Assembly (NCBI GenBank): GCA_013400115.1
Contig: VXBP01007508.1
Span: forward strand, 124,001 to 188,000
Direction: 5' to 3'
DNA length: 64,000 nucleotides
Origin: Rhinopomastus cyanomelas
Taxonomy: Eukaryota > Chordata > Aves > Bucerotiformes > Rhinopomastidae
Shown here: positions 25,111 through 36,845 of the stretch, one piece after another
Layout of the letters: every line of letters begins with the position of its first letter
Numbering within the stretch: the stretch's first letter is position 1
Program-made: the position numbers and the translations under genes
Notes under the pieces: generated by a model
Databases searched by the model: none
What the model was told of the DNA's origin: nothing
What the model saw: only the letters and a program-made list of their open reading frames with translations

Positions 25111-28100
25111 TGATTCCCAGATTCTGTTGAGTTTCTGTAACTCTGTTGAGTCTAACTGCCATTCCAGTTTTCCGCCCTTGGTACTTGGTCACGGATTGCC
25201 TTGTTTCAAACATCCTGCTAATCATTCCTAAGAATACATAATGAAGAATGAACTTTTTTGTTCATTATTGGTGACCTTCTCTCTGGAGGGCTCTTCAGCC
25301 TCTTGCTTTGAGTGTAAGGCCTGAAGTTTGGAAGATGGATCTCTGTGCCTTGTACCTGCTTTTTGAGTCAGCTTTTGCTGTTGTTTCTTTTCCTGAGATC
25401 ATTTCTGTCCTTAAGCAACCATGACAAAACTTGGGCCGTGGACAGGGATTGCAAATAATTATGGCAGTTTCTCTCGTGTAGCCAAGAGGTCAGCCCGGTG
25501 GCTTTGGTTAGACAGGGATATTTATGGTGGGATCAGGTGCGTCCCTTCATGCCACACTTCCATCTCTAGGAAACACGCAGAGTTATGTGCCTGTGAGTGC
25601 ATGAGAGGCAATGACTTTGCTCCCAGTCCCAAGCTGTGTTTGAAGGAGGTGCTGCACCCAAAGGCGCTGCTTTCTTGCCAACTTTTTGTCAGAAATGCAT
25701 TAGTAGCCTCTGCTCTACTGGCCCATGGCTTTGCTGTGATGGTCCATAGTCTAGGTAGCCACCTTTATTTTTTTCAGCTGTCATTAAAGTTGAACAATTT
25801 TATGTCCAGCCAGGAATACAATTTTTTCCCAACTCAGGAGGAAAAGCAATTCAGAATAGCAATAGCCTGTAGTCTCTGTTGACCTTCCGTCAGTGTGACA
25901 GACAAGGTGGCATCAGCATGGATATCTCACAGAGCTCTAAATCTGGAGGAATTCACCACTTCCAGACAGAGTGAAGTAAACAGTAGGTCAAGAATTAGTA
26001 GTTTGGCATGTGAAAAACCTTTAAGCACCACAGATTATGCCAAAGGACTGCGCACATTGCTCACACTACAGAAATGCCACTTGATTTTGTAGACTATGTG
26101 GGGATGGAGGGTTCTCCACATGGGTCTCATGTTGTTTGTTTAGTCTAGTAGAATCAGTAGTTTAATTTTTGTCCGGATCATAGACTGGCAGTTAAAAAAT
26201 AAACCTCTCCAGCAAACTCTGCTTCCTCCTTTCTTTCCCCTTTTACTCAGGCTTGTAAGTTCCCGTTCAAGCGTGTCCAAAGGGGCTGCTGTTAGTTTAA
26301 GCAGCAGTCTACTGTCTATAATCAGAGAATTAGGGCTCAGTCTTAAAGTCTGGGCTTACTTCCATGAGCAAATCCCTTTCAGCGTGCTTGCAAGCCTGGT
26401 CTCATCATACATCTCAAAATCACAATCCCTCATCAGCATAGAGCTAGGAGGACATTTGGGAACTGCCATGACATCAAGGGGCAGTAATACGTGTAAGTGA
26501 TTCAGCAACACCAGAAAGGGTAGACAACGCGAATCAATGGAGCAGAGGCAGAAATGGGTGGTACAGACGTATTTCAAAACAAAAGGTTCAACAGGATCTA
26601 GCTAGAACCAGCAGAAAATAATGTGGAGAAAGAGCTTATGCTGATTTATTGTAGCTCTTCAGAAAGCTAGCCTCATTGAGGATCGCGCATGAGTGGTCTG
26701 ATGTAGGCAAGAGGTGAAGGAAAATTCAGGTGGGTGTGGGAGGGAAGGAATTATTGGAACTTGGCAGCTGTAGAGCTCTGGACAAATCAGAAAAGTTAGC
26801 ATTTGAGATCAGCTGCATTTTGTTTGCAGGAAGCTTTGAAACAGTATTTTAGGGGATACAGTGCTGGGATCCGAGGTAAAAACCATGGTGTGTAGATTAA
26901 AATTCAGTCTGGATCTTCCCAGCCCTTTCTTAGATGAAATGAAGGATTCTAAGGCTACATGGGCTGCTTCAGGGAGACACTCCTCCACTTTTATATCACA
27001 GATAGGATTTTCTTCAACAGAACTCACTGTCAGACCCGATGCTCTGAATCTGTGAGGCAGATGAGCCCTCTGGAGACATGACAGCTCAGGGTTTGATGCT
27101 GTGCTTGCTGCTGCCTTTCTAGAGAGTACAGGAATCCTTCAAAGAATTATGACTTCTGTTTCCAGGGAGGCAAGATGTAGGCATTGCCACCCATGTAGGA
27201 CTGAGGAAGGGAGAAGTTGTGGGGAGCCCAGGCAGAACTGCCCCCAGACTCAGCGGAGAATAAGGCCAAAACTGGATATCCTGGTTCTGCACATTGCTCT
27301 GCTTCAGCCCTTCCTTGGTACGAGGGCTACTGGAGACATAAAGCGGAGGTCATATTTCCCAAGGGGAGCTATGCAGATGAACGCGCAAAGCAGCATCTTT
27401 CTGAGAAAACTGCCAGGCGTAGTTTGCATAAAAGACATAAGATGCAAAATTAAGTCAATTGAAAATCACATCCAAATTTTTAGATTAGCTTAGATGTGGA
27501 GGGAGAATATTCAAAGTAGCAAAAGAGTTCCTGGCATAGATCCCTTGGAAGCCAGGAAAAAGAAATTCTATTAAAAATTAATTTTCATTTGGAAGCAAAG
27601 CCACGGCAGATGGAAGATGGCTGCAGGACCACGATTCTCAGTGGAGAATCAACAAAAAGGGAGCAAGAGCAAAAGCAGTTTCCTCAGACCTGCCCCTCCT
27701 CTTTCACAGAGTTGCACTGAAACTCCAATGATTTCCAAAGGGACACAAATTACCGGTTAGCCAGTCATGTGGCCATTTCTTCTTGAAATCAAAATGCAGG
27801 CACAGCCTGGTGAGCCAAAGCCTCGGGAAAAGAAAGGCGGGTGCAATTACTCGGACTGTCCTTTCAAAGCAGGAGAAAGCTGCAATTAAAGGGCCAGAAG
27901 CTTTCTTCTGCACAGGCATTATCCCTTAAACTCAGCACCACCCACTAGTTGGGGACTTAACCTCTTCACTTAACAAAGACTTTCTGAACGCAAGGTATGT
28001 CTCTGTTTCAAAGCAGCTCTCCGACACCAGTTCCTTCTTCCTGAGTTCACTTGCAGTCTCGGTGCATTCAGAACACTGGTGACAACTCACTACTTATGGC

Positions 28101-28184
28101 TCCTATAAGTTCATAGCCTGACAGTCTCAACCCTAAAAGACCAAGCAGGCTTCCAAGAAAGGAACTGAAAAGAATCATAAAACT

Positions 28185-28412
28185 GGCCCCTTCTTGTTGA
28201 CATCCACTCTTCAGACATTTGTAGACATTCGTAGAACTCCCCTTGGCCTGCTCTTGTCCAGACTAAATAGATCAAGTTCTCTCAGCCTTTCCTCACAGAA
28301 GCGGTGTCCACAACCTTTAACCACCCTCATAATCCTTTGGTGGACTCTCTCCAGTAATTCCATGTCACGAGCCTGGACTTCAGGAGGGCCAACTTTGGCC
28401 TTTTCAAGCAAT
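28185..28412 (-). mobile_element. Diverged CR1 fragment, reverse
   Basis: The minus frame 28211-28411 reads MLEKAKVGPPEVQARDMELL and continues through ERVHQRIMRVVKGCGHRFCE to ERLRELDLFSLDKSR, the ORF2 segment after the reverse transcriptase domain. Both ends are truncated. It abuts the forward CR1 starting near 28430. Confidence 0.88.
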
Positions 28413-28429
28413 TGCTATAAGAAATCCCA

Positions 28430-29968
28430 TGGGACAGGACACTGGCAGGTAAAGGAGCCCAAGATAGTTGGTTACCATCCAAAGATCACTTCTTTGAAGC
28501 CCAAGATCAGAGCATTCCAACAGGTAGGAGGTCAAGGAAGGGAGCCAGAAGACCTGCGTGGTTAAATAGGGAGCTGCTGGGCAAACTCAAGAGGAAGAAG
28601 ACAGTCTACAGGTCATGGAAGGAGGGGATGGCCACTTAGTATGGTTATAAGGCTCTAGTAAGAGGATGTAGGGACACAACTAGGAAAGCCATGGCTTCCA
28701 TCAAATTAAACCTTTCAAGAGAGGTCAAGGGCAAGAGAAAAGGCTTCTTCAAATACCTTGCAGGTAAAACTAAAATTAGAGGCAATGTAGGCCCCGTGAA
28801 GACAAAGGATACAGAGAAAGCTGAGATACTGAACAGCTTCTTTGCCTCTGTCTGTACTTCTGGGGGCTGTCCTGATATCAAGTCCCAGACCACTGAGGCA
28901 GCCAAACTGAGGCAGCGTGGTCTAGACGATCGGGTAGTGAGGAGGACTATGAACCGGCTGCAGGATAGAAGCCAGACAGTAGTGGTCAATGGGACAGAGT
29001 CCAGTTGGAAGCCTGTATCCAGTAGATTCCCCAAGGGTCGGTGCTGGGACCAGTACTATTTATTAGTCTATTCGTTAATGACTTGGATGAGGGATTAGGG
29101 TGCACTGTCAGCAAGTTTGCTGATGACACAAAGCTGGGTGGTGTTGCCAACACCCAATCAGTCTGTGCTGCCATTCAGTGGGATCTGGACAGGCTGGAGA
29201 GCTGGATGGGGAGAAATTTAGTGAGCTATAACAAAGGCAAGTGTAGAGTCTGGCCCCAGGTACCAGTATAGGTTGGAGACTGACCTGTTAGAAAGCAGTG
29301 TAGGAGAAATGGACAAGGGAGTCCTGCTGGAGAGCAGGATGCCCATGAGCCAGCAATGTGTTCTTGTGGCCAAGAAGGCCAATGGCATCCTGGGGTGAAT
29401 CAGAAGGTGGGTGGTTAGTAGGTCAAGAAAGGTTGTCCTCCCCCTCTATTCTGCCCTGGTGAGATCGCATCTGGAATAGTGTGTTCAGCTCTGGCTTCCT
29501 TAGTTCAAGGTCACAGAACTGCTGGAGAGAGTCCAATGCAGAGCCATAAGGATGATGAAGGGGGTGGAACAACTCCCTTAGGAGGAAAGGCTGAGAGAGC
29601 TGGGTCTCTAGCTTGGAAATGAGGAGACTGAGGAGTGACTTCATTAATGTTTACAAATATGTAAAGGGCAGGTATCAGGAAGATGGAGCCAGGCTCAGTT
29701 TCATCCAATGACAGGACAAGGGGCAATGAGTGTGAGCGGGAACATAGGAGGTTCCATATAAATATGAGAAGGAACTTCTTCACGGTGAGAGTGACAGAAC
29801 ATTGGAATGGGCTGTCCAGGGGGGTTGTGGAGTCTCCTTCTCTGGAGATGTTTAAAACCTGCCTGGCCATGTTCCAGTGCAACTTGATCTAGGTGATCCT
29901 GCTGTGTTGGGGGCATTGGACTAGATGATCTTTTAAGGTCCCTTCGTAACGTTCTGTGATTCTGTGAT
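28430..29968 (+). mobile_element. CR1 LINE, longest copy in the window, forward, internally deleted ORF2
   Basis: The left part encodes the linker between endonuclease and reverse transcriptase (SREVKGKRKGFFKYLAGKTK, DTEKAEILNSFFASV). After about 28960 it jumps to VVVNGTESSW, so the N-terminal part of the reverse transcriptase domain is missing. The segment 29041-29271 keeps FADDTKLGGV with an intact catalytic FADD. Further right, degraded frames cover the C-terminal region, and the copy ends in TTCTGTGATTCTGTGATTCT at about 29950-29970. Stops and frameshifts (for example around 28640 and 29035) make it non-functional. Confidence 0.93.
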
Positions 29969-29974
29969 TCTCCT

Positions 29975-30110
29975 GAATTGGAGAGCCTAAGACTGGACAC
30001 AGTAATCCAGGCGTGATCTCACCAGGGCAGAGCAGAGGGGGAGGAGAACGTCCCTCAACCTGCTGAAAAAGCGGTTAATTCGGCTCAGCACCCTAGCTGT
30101 GTGCGAGGAA
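29975..30110 (-). mobile_element. CR1 fragment, reverse, abutting the previous copy's tail
   Basis: GATCTCACCAGGGCAGAGCA and GAGGGGGAGGAGAACGTCCC are the complement of a CR1 ORF2 segment. It starts directly after the tail of the forward copy, so this is either an older element interrupted by it or an adjacent insertion. Confidence 0.8.
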
Positions 30111-31104
30111 GCAGCTGGAAAGCGCACATCTGGCACAAGGGGGCTCGAGTGTTTCTAAGCCATCCCTTGCAATAAAAACAGCACAGCTGATCAGGCATTT
30201 GGGCTTATACGGGCAAATCTTCACTAGCTTGAAAGGGAGCTGTGAATGAGTAAGGAGCAAGAAAGTGGATGACACTTTACCTTGCAAACTCATGACAGGA
30301 TGATATTATGACCTTTTAATAAAGCACTGACTGCGTGGTTCCAAATTCTATGGTGATGGTTTAAAGCAAAACAGAAAACTTCATTTCTCTGAAGTACTTA
30401 GACCCGATAGGATAGTTTCCACAAATACTGTGGAATTCTAGTTTACTCCCTGCACCAACTCAACTGCCTGTCTCCACTTCTGCCTTTCTGATCCAATTTT
30501 GCCTGCAGACCTCTGTGTTGGCAGAGATCTTAATTGGTTATCTTTAGCAAACTGACGAACTTATATGAAGTTTAGCTGTCACAGATAACAAGAGTCTCCA
30601 AATAGCCAGTTTTTTTCTAGGTGACTTTTCTGAAAGCTGCGGTGAACTCATCCCATAAGCTGGGAGATAGAAACTCGAGGGCTGATTCCTTAATCATAAA
30701 ACATTGATGTGTATTTCAACATTTTTTGAGATTAAGCACATTAATTTCCAATGAATACTCCTATCTCAGTTCATCCCAGAGCTGCACTTCAGCCCTGCCC
30801 AGCTATGAGAGGAATCTTTGCAGCTTTAAAGGCTCTGTCAAAATCAATATCAGCAGCTATTCCTCTGGGAAATCAGTAATGTCACAGGCAAAGCGTTTGC
30901 CAAGGCTTTGAGCATGTTCCAATTAATTTACTCTGCTGCTGTCCACCTGAGCGAGTTGAATGTGAGCAGTCAGATGTGAGTCTCAGGAATCCTGCCCAGG
31001 CAGTGCTGGCTGCAGCGTCTGCTCCAAAGGCTGAAACGTTTATTCACGTTTTGAAACAGAGTAAATCTGAACTGTGACTGAGGCACAATAATTTACCTAC
31101 AGGT

Positions 31105-31511
31105 AACTTATGAGGAGAGGCTGAGGGAGCTGGGTCTCTTTAGGTGGGAGAAGAGGAGACTGAGGGGTGACCTCATTAATGTCTACAAATATTTGAGGGG
31201 TGGATGTCAGGGTGATGGAGCCGGGCTCTTCTCAGTGTCATCTAGTGATAGGACAAGGGGCAATGGGTGCAAGCTGGAACACAGAAGGTTCCACATCAAC
31301 CTGAGAAGGAACTTCTTCCCAGTGAGGGTGATGGAGCACTGGAACAGGTTGCCCTGGGAGATTGTGGAGTGTCCTTCACTGGAGACATTTAAGACCTGCC
31401 TGGATATGTTCCTGTGTGACTTGGTCTAGGTGATCCTGCTGTGTCAGGGGGATTGGACTAGATGATCTTTGAGGTCCTTTCCAATCCCTAATGATTCTGT
31501 GATTCTGTGAA
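31105..31511 (+). mobile_element. CR1 LINE 3' fragment, forward, well preserved
   Basis: Contains the ORF2 C-terminus: an open frame 31193-31429 with SSDRTRGNGCKLEHRRFHIN and MEHWNRLPWEIVECPSLETF, then the 3' untranslated region and a GATTCTGTGATTCTGTGA tail. Over the shared ~150 bases it is clearly similar to the copy at 63.6 kb. Confidence 0.95.
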
Positions 31512-33067
31512 CTTACAAGTTAACAAATGTGTATGAGGACGCCAGGCAACAGTTGGCAAAAGCAGGTCTGTGTTACTTCTTGGCCACACTGCGCTACTCT
31601 GGCCGTCCAAAGGCTGCAGCTACAGCGGGCTTGCATCCCAAAATGTTCTTCCGTTTCTATCACCAAGGCAGCTTCACCTATAGCAGCAAGGGCTGCCACA
31701 TGAACGTAGATGTGTTTTAAATGTCATCTTGTTGATTTGCTTTCAGAAAGAACAGACCTAATAGTTTTAAACTGCGAAAGGTGAATGGGGACGTAACCAA
31801 CTTGGGGTGCAAGTACTGTTAAGTAAGATCGAGTGGAACAACAGAAGGAGTATTTAGTTAGATAAATCCTTGGCTGCAACCACTTTAGGTACAGGCAAAG
31901 AAAGCTAAAGGCATGTGGGATGCCTTTTCTGCAGAAAAGCTTAAAATAGAAAAGGAAATCAATACTCATTTACAGTATCTGGCAGCCACTGAACCAAAAC
32001 ATACATGTACACCTACAGCAGAGCAGAAATAACAACATTTATTTAAACCACAAGCTGTTATTCTGCTGCAGGAACGCTGTGTTTTATGTGGAGTGCCTCA
32101 CCAGAAGCTGAGAACTACCGCATATTTCTGATGATTTTAAAAAAGCCTCAGCAATACCAAGAGCAAATACTTGCAATACCACAGCTGTTAACCCTGCCAC
32201 TGCCAAGGTGGCTTCTCTGCTTGCCGGCAGAGTCAGACCTGATGTCTGAGCCAGCAGCAGGGAGGATGTTTTGTCTCTCCTCATTTTCCCCTCTGCCAAC
32301 TTACCAGCCCATTTGCTGGATCACACGTGAAGGGTGCCACAGCCTGTGATGGGAATAGGAAGAGCTTCATCAGCTCTATCACACCAGTGCAACAACAGAG
32401 CTGCTCATGGTATCAGAGACACAGAGCTTCCAGATGAGGTTTGAAACATTGCATGTGCTGCATGGGACATGGAAAGGAACAGACACCTCAGTTCTGTAGT
32501 TGTGAGGTAGGGGTGGGGCTCAGGAGCACTGGAGCACTCACACCCATGCCCTGCGTGGTGCCCATCAGCTGGCAGCAGTGTATGGAGCAGCAGAGGTTTG
32601 CCAACTGCCTGCAGAGCTGTGGGGCTGATTGAGCTGGGACATGGCGGAAAATGTCCTGGCCTTAGCTGAATGCAAACAAGCCTCAACACCCCAGCTGTGC
32701 TGGGGGGTTTGACCATCCCTCCTAAAGCAACAAGAGAACACACACAGCAGGAAGTAAACCTCTGATAGCTACAACCCTTAAAGGAGGCTTCAGAAGATAA
32801 ATGCACATCTATGTGTACAAAGGAGACAATGCTCCCACTGACTATGTAAAACTAGGGCGTTTAGAGGAAGGAGCAGTGTTTAACAAATCAACATTTCCAA
32901 ACAGTGAAAGTGAAATTAATTTAAACTAAGTGAATCTGCTGATTGATTTTCTTCCATTCCCCAGCTCTGAGAAAAGTGACCAGTAAATAAACAGCATGAA
33001 TAATAACAGCAGCTGGCTTCCATACAACAAACCCCAAAATGAGAGTGTCGAGGGTGCAACTAGGCTT

Positions 33068-33150
33068 GTCGTAGAGTCACATAATGCAGAGATGAATGGG
33101 ACCTCAAGAGATCCTCTGATCTCTGTCTCAGGCAAGGCTCAATCCTTCCT
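33068..33150 (-). mobile_element. Degenerate CR1 tail, reverse
   Basis: GTAGAGTCACATAATGCAGA, then GGGACCTCAAGAGATCCTCT, resembles the complement of a CR1 tail in degraded form. Short and diverged, so the call is tentative. Confidence 0.45.
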
Positions 33151-33813
33151 CCCACTATCACATAAACTGAAGCAGAAGAGGTAAAAAGCCCTGCCCGTGG
33201 CAACACAGACAGCCAGAGGCAAGGACGGACACACCACATGAGGCAAAATCTGACCCTACGGCAGATTTTAACAGCAGACTCAAAAGGCCACCATGTGTTC
33301 CGTGAGCTCCAGCCCTGTGCTGTGTGCATGGGGCCACAGAGAACCTGGAAAGAAAAGTCAGTTTTTAAAAAGCTTTCTGCCCTGATGAACCTGTTGGCAG
33401 CTAATAACATCAGAGAGATAATTTGCACATTCTCAGGACAACCTAGGTCGAGGTGCTTGATGCTCCTGGTTAAAATCATTTGCAGAGGACCAGAGATGAC
33501 TGACTGCTGATCACTTGATGATCCTTTTAATAAAATGAGACCATAAACGCTGCTCAGAAGAGAGTTCAGAATACTCCAAGTACTGTAGACTAGCTTTAGC
33601 ACAAAATTGAAAAAGTGAAGAAAAAGTGCTACCATTAACTCGGCTGGATGCTGTCTCTGCAGCAATTTAATTACTTGCTGCTTCCTCATCAGTCCTCATA
33701 CCTTTAGCTCAGCAAATTAAGCTGCTGCAGTTCTCTGGAATTCAACAGCTGAATTTGAAATCTTGCAGAGATCGTTTTGGAAAATGAAGGTAAAATATAT
33801 ATTGAAAAATATA

Positions 33814-34858
33814 TGGGTTTGATGGGTGGACCACTAGATGGGTAAAGAACTGGCTTGATGGCTGCACCCAGAGAGTGGTTGTTGATGGATCCATGTCCAA
33901 GAGGAGGCCAGTGACAAGCAGAGTCCCTCAGGGATCAGTCCTGGGACCAGTCTTGTTCAACATCTTTGTCAGTGACATGGACAGAGGCATTGAGTGCACC
34001 CTCAGCAAGTTTGCTGACAACACCAAGATGTGTGGTGCAGCAGACATGCTGGAGGGCAGGGATGCCATCCAGAGGGACCTGGGCAGGCTGGAGAAGTGGG
34101 CACAGGCCAACCTGATGGGGTTCAACAAGACCAAGTGTAGGGTCCTGCATCTGGGTCAAGGCAATGCTAAGCACAAATAGAGGCTGGGTAGTGACTGGCT
34201 GGAGAGTAGCCCTGAGGAGAGGGACTTGGGGGGGCTTGTGTGCACTTGCGGCCCGGAAGGCAAACCAGATCCTCAGCTGCATCAGGGAAGTGTGGCCAGC
34301 AGGTCGAGGGAGGTGATTCTCCCCCTCCACTCTGGTGAGACCCCACCTGGAGGACTGCGTCCAGTTCTGGAGCCATTATTACAGGAAGGATGTGGACATG
34401 CTGGAGTGAGTGCAGAGGAGGGCCACGAGGATGATCAGAGGGTTGGAGCACCTCTCCTATGTGGCCAGACTGAGGGAATTGGGGCTGTTCAGTCTGGAGA
34501 AGAGGAGGCTCCAAGGTGACCTTATTGTGGCCTTCCAGTATCCGAAGGGGGCCTAGAAAAAGGCTGGGGAGGGGTTTTTAGGATGCCAGGTAGCAACAGG
34601 ACTAGGGGCAATGGAGCAAAGCTGGAGATGGGTAGATTTAGACTGGATGTGAGGAGGAAGTTCTTCACTGTGAGAGTGGTGAGAGCCTGGAATGGGTTGC
34701 CCAGGGAGGTGGTGGAGGCCCCGTCCTTGGAGGTGTTTAAGGCCAGGCTGGATGAGGCTCTGGTCAGCCTGATCTAGGGTGGGGTGTCCCTGCCCATGGT
34801 AGGGGAGTTGGAACTGGATGATCCTGTGGTCCCTTCCAACCCTGACTGACTGTATGAC
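33814..34858 (+). mobile_element. CR1 LINE (second subfamily), forward, with ORF2 reverse transcriptase part
   Basis: The frame 33875-34180 reads VPQGSVLGPVLFNIFVSDMD, then SKFADNTKMCGAAD, and AIQRDLGRLEKWAQANLMGF. The catalytic FADD reads FADN, so the second aspartate is lost. The following parts are frameshifted, and the C-terminal frame 34583-34777 ends in VFKARLDEALVSLI. The 3' end reads CCCTTCCAACCCTGACTGAC. Sequence details differ from the 6.1/31.1-kb copies, so this is another CR1 subfamily. A second CR1 tail follows immediately. Confidence 0.93.
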
Positions 34859-34957
34859 TTGGTCTAGGGGATCCTGCTGTGGCAGGGGGATTGGACTGGA
34901 TGATCTTTCAGGGTCCCTTCCAATCCCTAATGATTCTATGATTCTGTGATTCTACAA
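34859..34957 (+). mobile_element. Second CR1 tail appended to the preceding CR1
   Basis: TTGGTCTAGGGGATCCTGCT through AATGATTCTATGATTCTGTG is the 3' end of a different CR1 subfamily, the one seen at 31.4 and 59.1 kb, fused directly to the tail of the 33.8-kb element in the same orientation. Confidence 0.9.
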
Positions 34958-36816
34958 ATAAGCTCATCTTACCAGCCGGTGAACTAGCTAAACTGCTGAC
35001 ACCTACAGCACACGAAGCCAACTTTCTGTCCTACAAAAAACCCTCAAAGATTTATTTCCTCACTCTGCATGCTTCAGGCTTGATGAACAAGAAAGAAAAC
35101 ACAAGAGCAAGTCCTTTTCATCCTAAGTCAGATAGATGGTTGAAAAAGATCGGTAATGATTCTTGCCTACCAAATCTACAGCGGTTTGTACATCTTCTCC
35201 TTACCCCTCTCTACACAGTACTGGAGCAAACGATTACTACACCGTTACCACTGAACATCTGGCTTTAGCTCACTTGTCAATAGTTTGTTTCCTCCCCCCC
35301 TCCCCTTTTCTTTCTTTTAACAGATTGCTGCTGAGACAATTTACTTGTAGCTGAACAGCAGGGAACAACTAATGCATCACTTAGTAGATGTTTCAAAAAT
35401 CTATCTTCAAACATCAAGCATTCTTCAACCACCAAAACCACAAGGAGTGACTTACTTTCTCTGGCAACTTTCAGTCTGGAGTTTCTAACTCCAGATCCAG
35501 TTTGTGTCACTTGCCTGAATGATTACGCCCAAGTTTAGATGAAGAAACAAAAGCACAGAGAATCACTGGTCGTTGTGTCACTGCCAAATGACTGTCCTGA
35601 CCACGTGTTTTGCCTGTTCTCTGCTCCTCACTGACTTCTTTATTCTGACACTAAATTTTTGAAGTCCAGTATGTCCATCACTTAGCGCAGGAGGATTCGG
35701 TGGCCCCCATCATCAGCTGAGCACCTGCCAAGGAGAAATGAAGATAGCTCCTGGCTAGAGCACATCTGGCACATAGAAGAGGAGTTTCCTTCCAGTACTC
35801 ATGAAGTTTGGTGTTAATGCTGTGGGACACTGAAAATTGCTACATGGCTGCTCCTGGTAAAAAATAATGAATGTTTTGGCCACAGACATGCTGCATCTGT
35901 CTGAGAGAAACAAACATCACCAGTGGGAGAACCCTCCAATACCCAGCCCCTCTTCTGCCCAGAGGAGTGTGTATCGAGAGGCAGGCAAATCTGATTGAAG
36001 TACTCTGGCCACCAGAACTTATTCCACTGGCCATTCCTTGTCTGTCCTCAGGGCCACACTATCTGGACAGTGAGTGTGGTCATCTTTGAGATGCCTTCCT
36101 GATATCACCACACAGGGACTACCCCAGGTCTGGTTGCTTTAAAAGACATTTATGGGTCAGCCCAGCCCAAGGTTGGTGTTTGGGATTGTTGTACAAGTCC
36201 TTCTTTTCCAGCTAACACAAGTGACATTTTATTGGTCTGCAGGAGAAATCCTAGAAGATCTATAGATTTAATTATGCTGATAAACATTACTCGCCTTGGT
36301 GCCGGTAATTTCCTTCCCATAGGACGTTAAGCCATGCTGACACAGTGTCAGAATGTCTGCACTGGTGGAGTAGAGAGCAGGGATGTATGGGTACAGTTAA
36401 GGAAATAAGTAGGGAGTGATGAGGTAAGGGACCTACCAAAGTGCATCCTAAGCAATCTCACGGGCAGGATGCAATACCATCTCCTTGGATACTTAGGAGA
36501 ATCAGCCATTTGCTACCATGGTTGTGTCACATCTTTTGGATAAGGGACAATAGAAGGTTTAAAACACCAATGGCTTCCATTCAAGTGGAAGCACATTAGT
36601 ACAATGGCACGTCTGAACCTAGGGAAGGCACCTCAGCCAAATGTGTCTTCAGGGACAGCTCTTAGAACAATGCAATTTCCCTAGAAGAGCAAGGAGATCA
36701 GATGTTCTCCCTGGCTCTGAAAAGCACAAAGTCACAGCAGCTTGAAGGGATCGTGCAAGGAAAAACAGGCCAAGTCTTCTGCAACAGTCATCTAGAAAAA
36801 CCACCCAGCCAGTACA

Positions 36817-36845
36817 AGTCTACTAGCCAACTCTTCTAGTAGACT
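36817..36845. repeat. Short perfect inverted repeat
   Basis: AGTCTACTA, an 11-base loop, then TAGTAGACT. Confidence 0.7.

Noticed and set aside
34226..34519. 97-codon frame GGLVCTCGPEGKPDP... as a gene
   Set aside because: It is an off-frame reading of the CR1 element at 33.8 kb.
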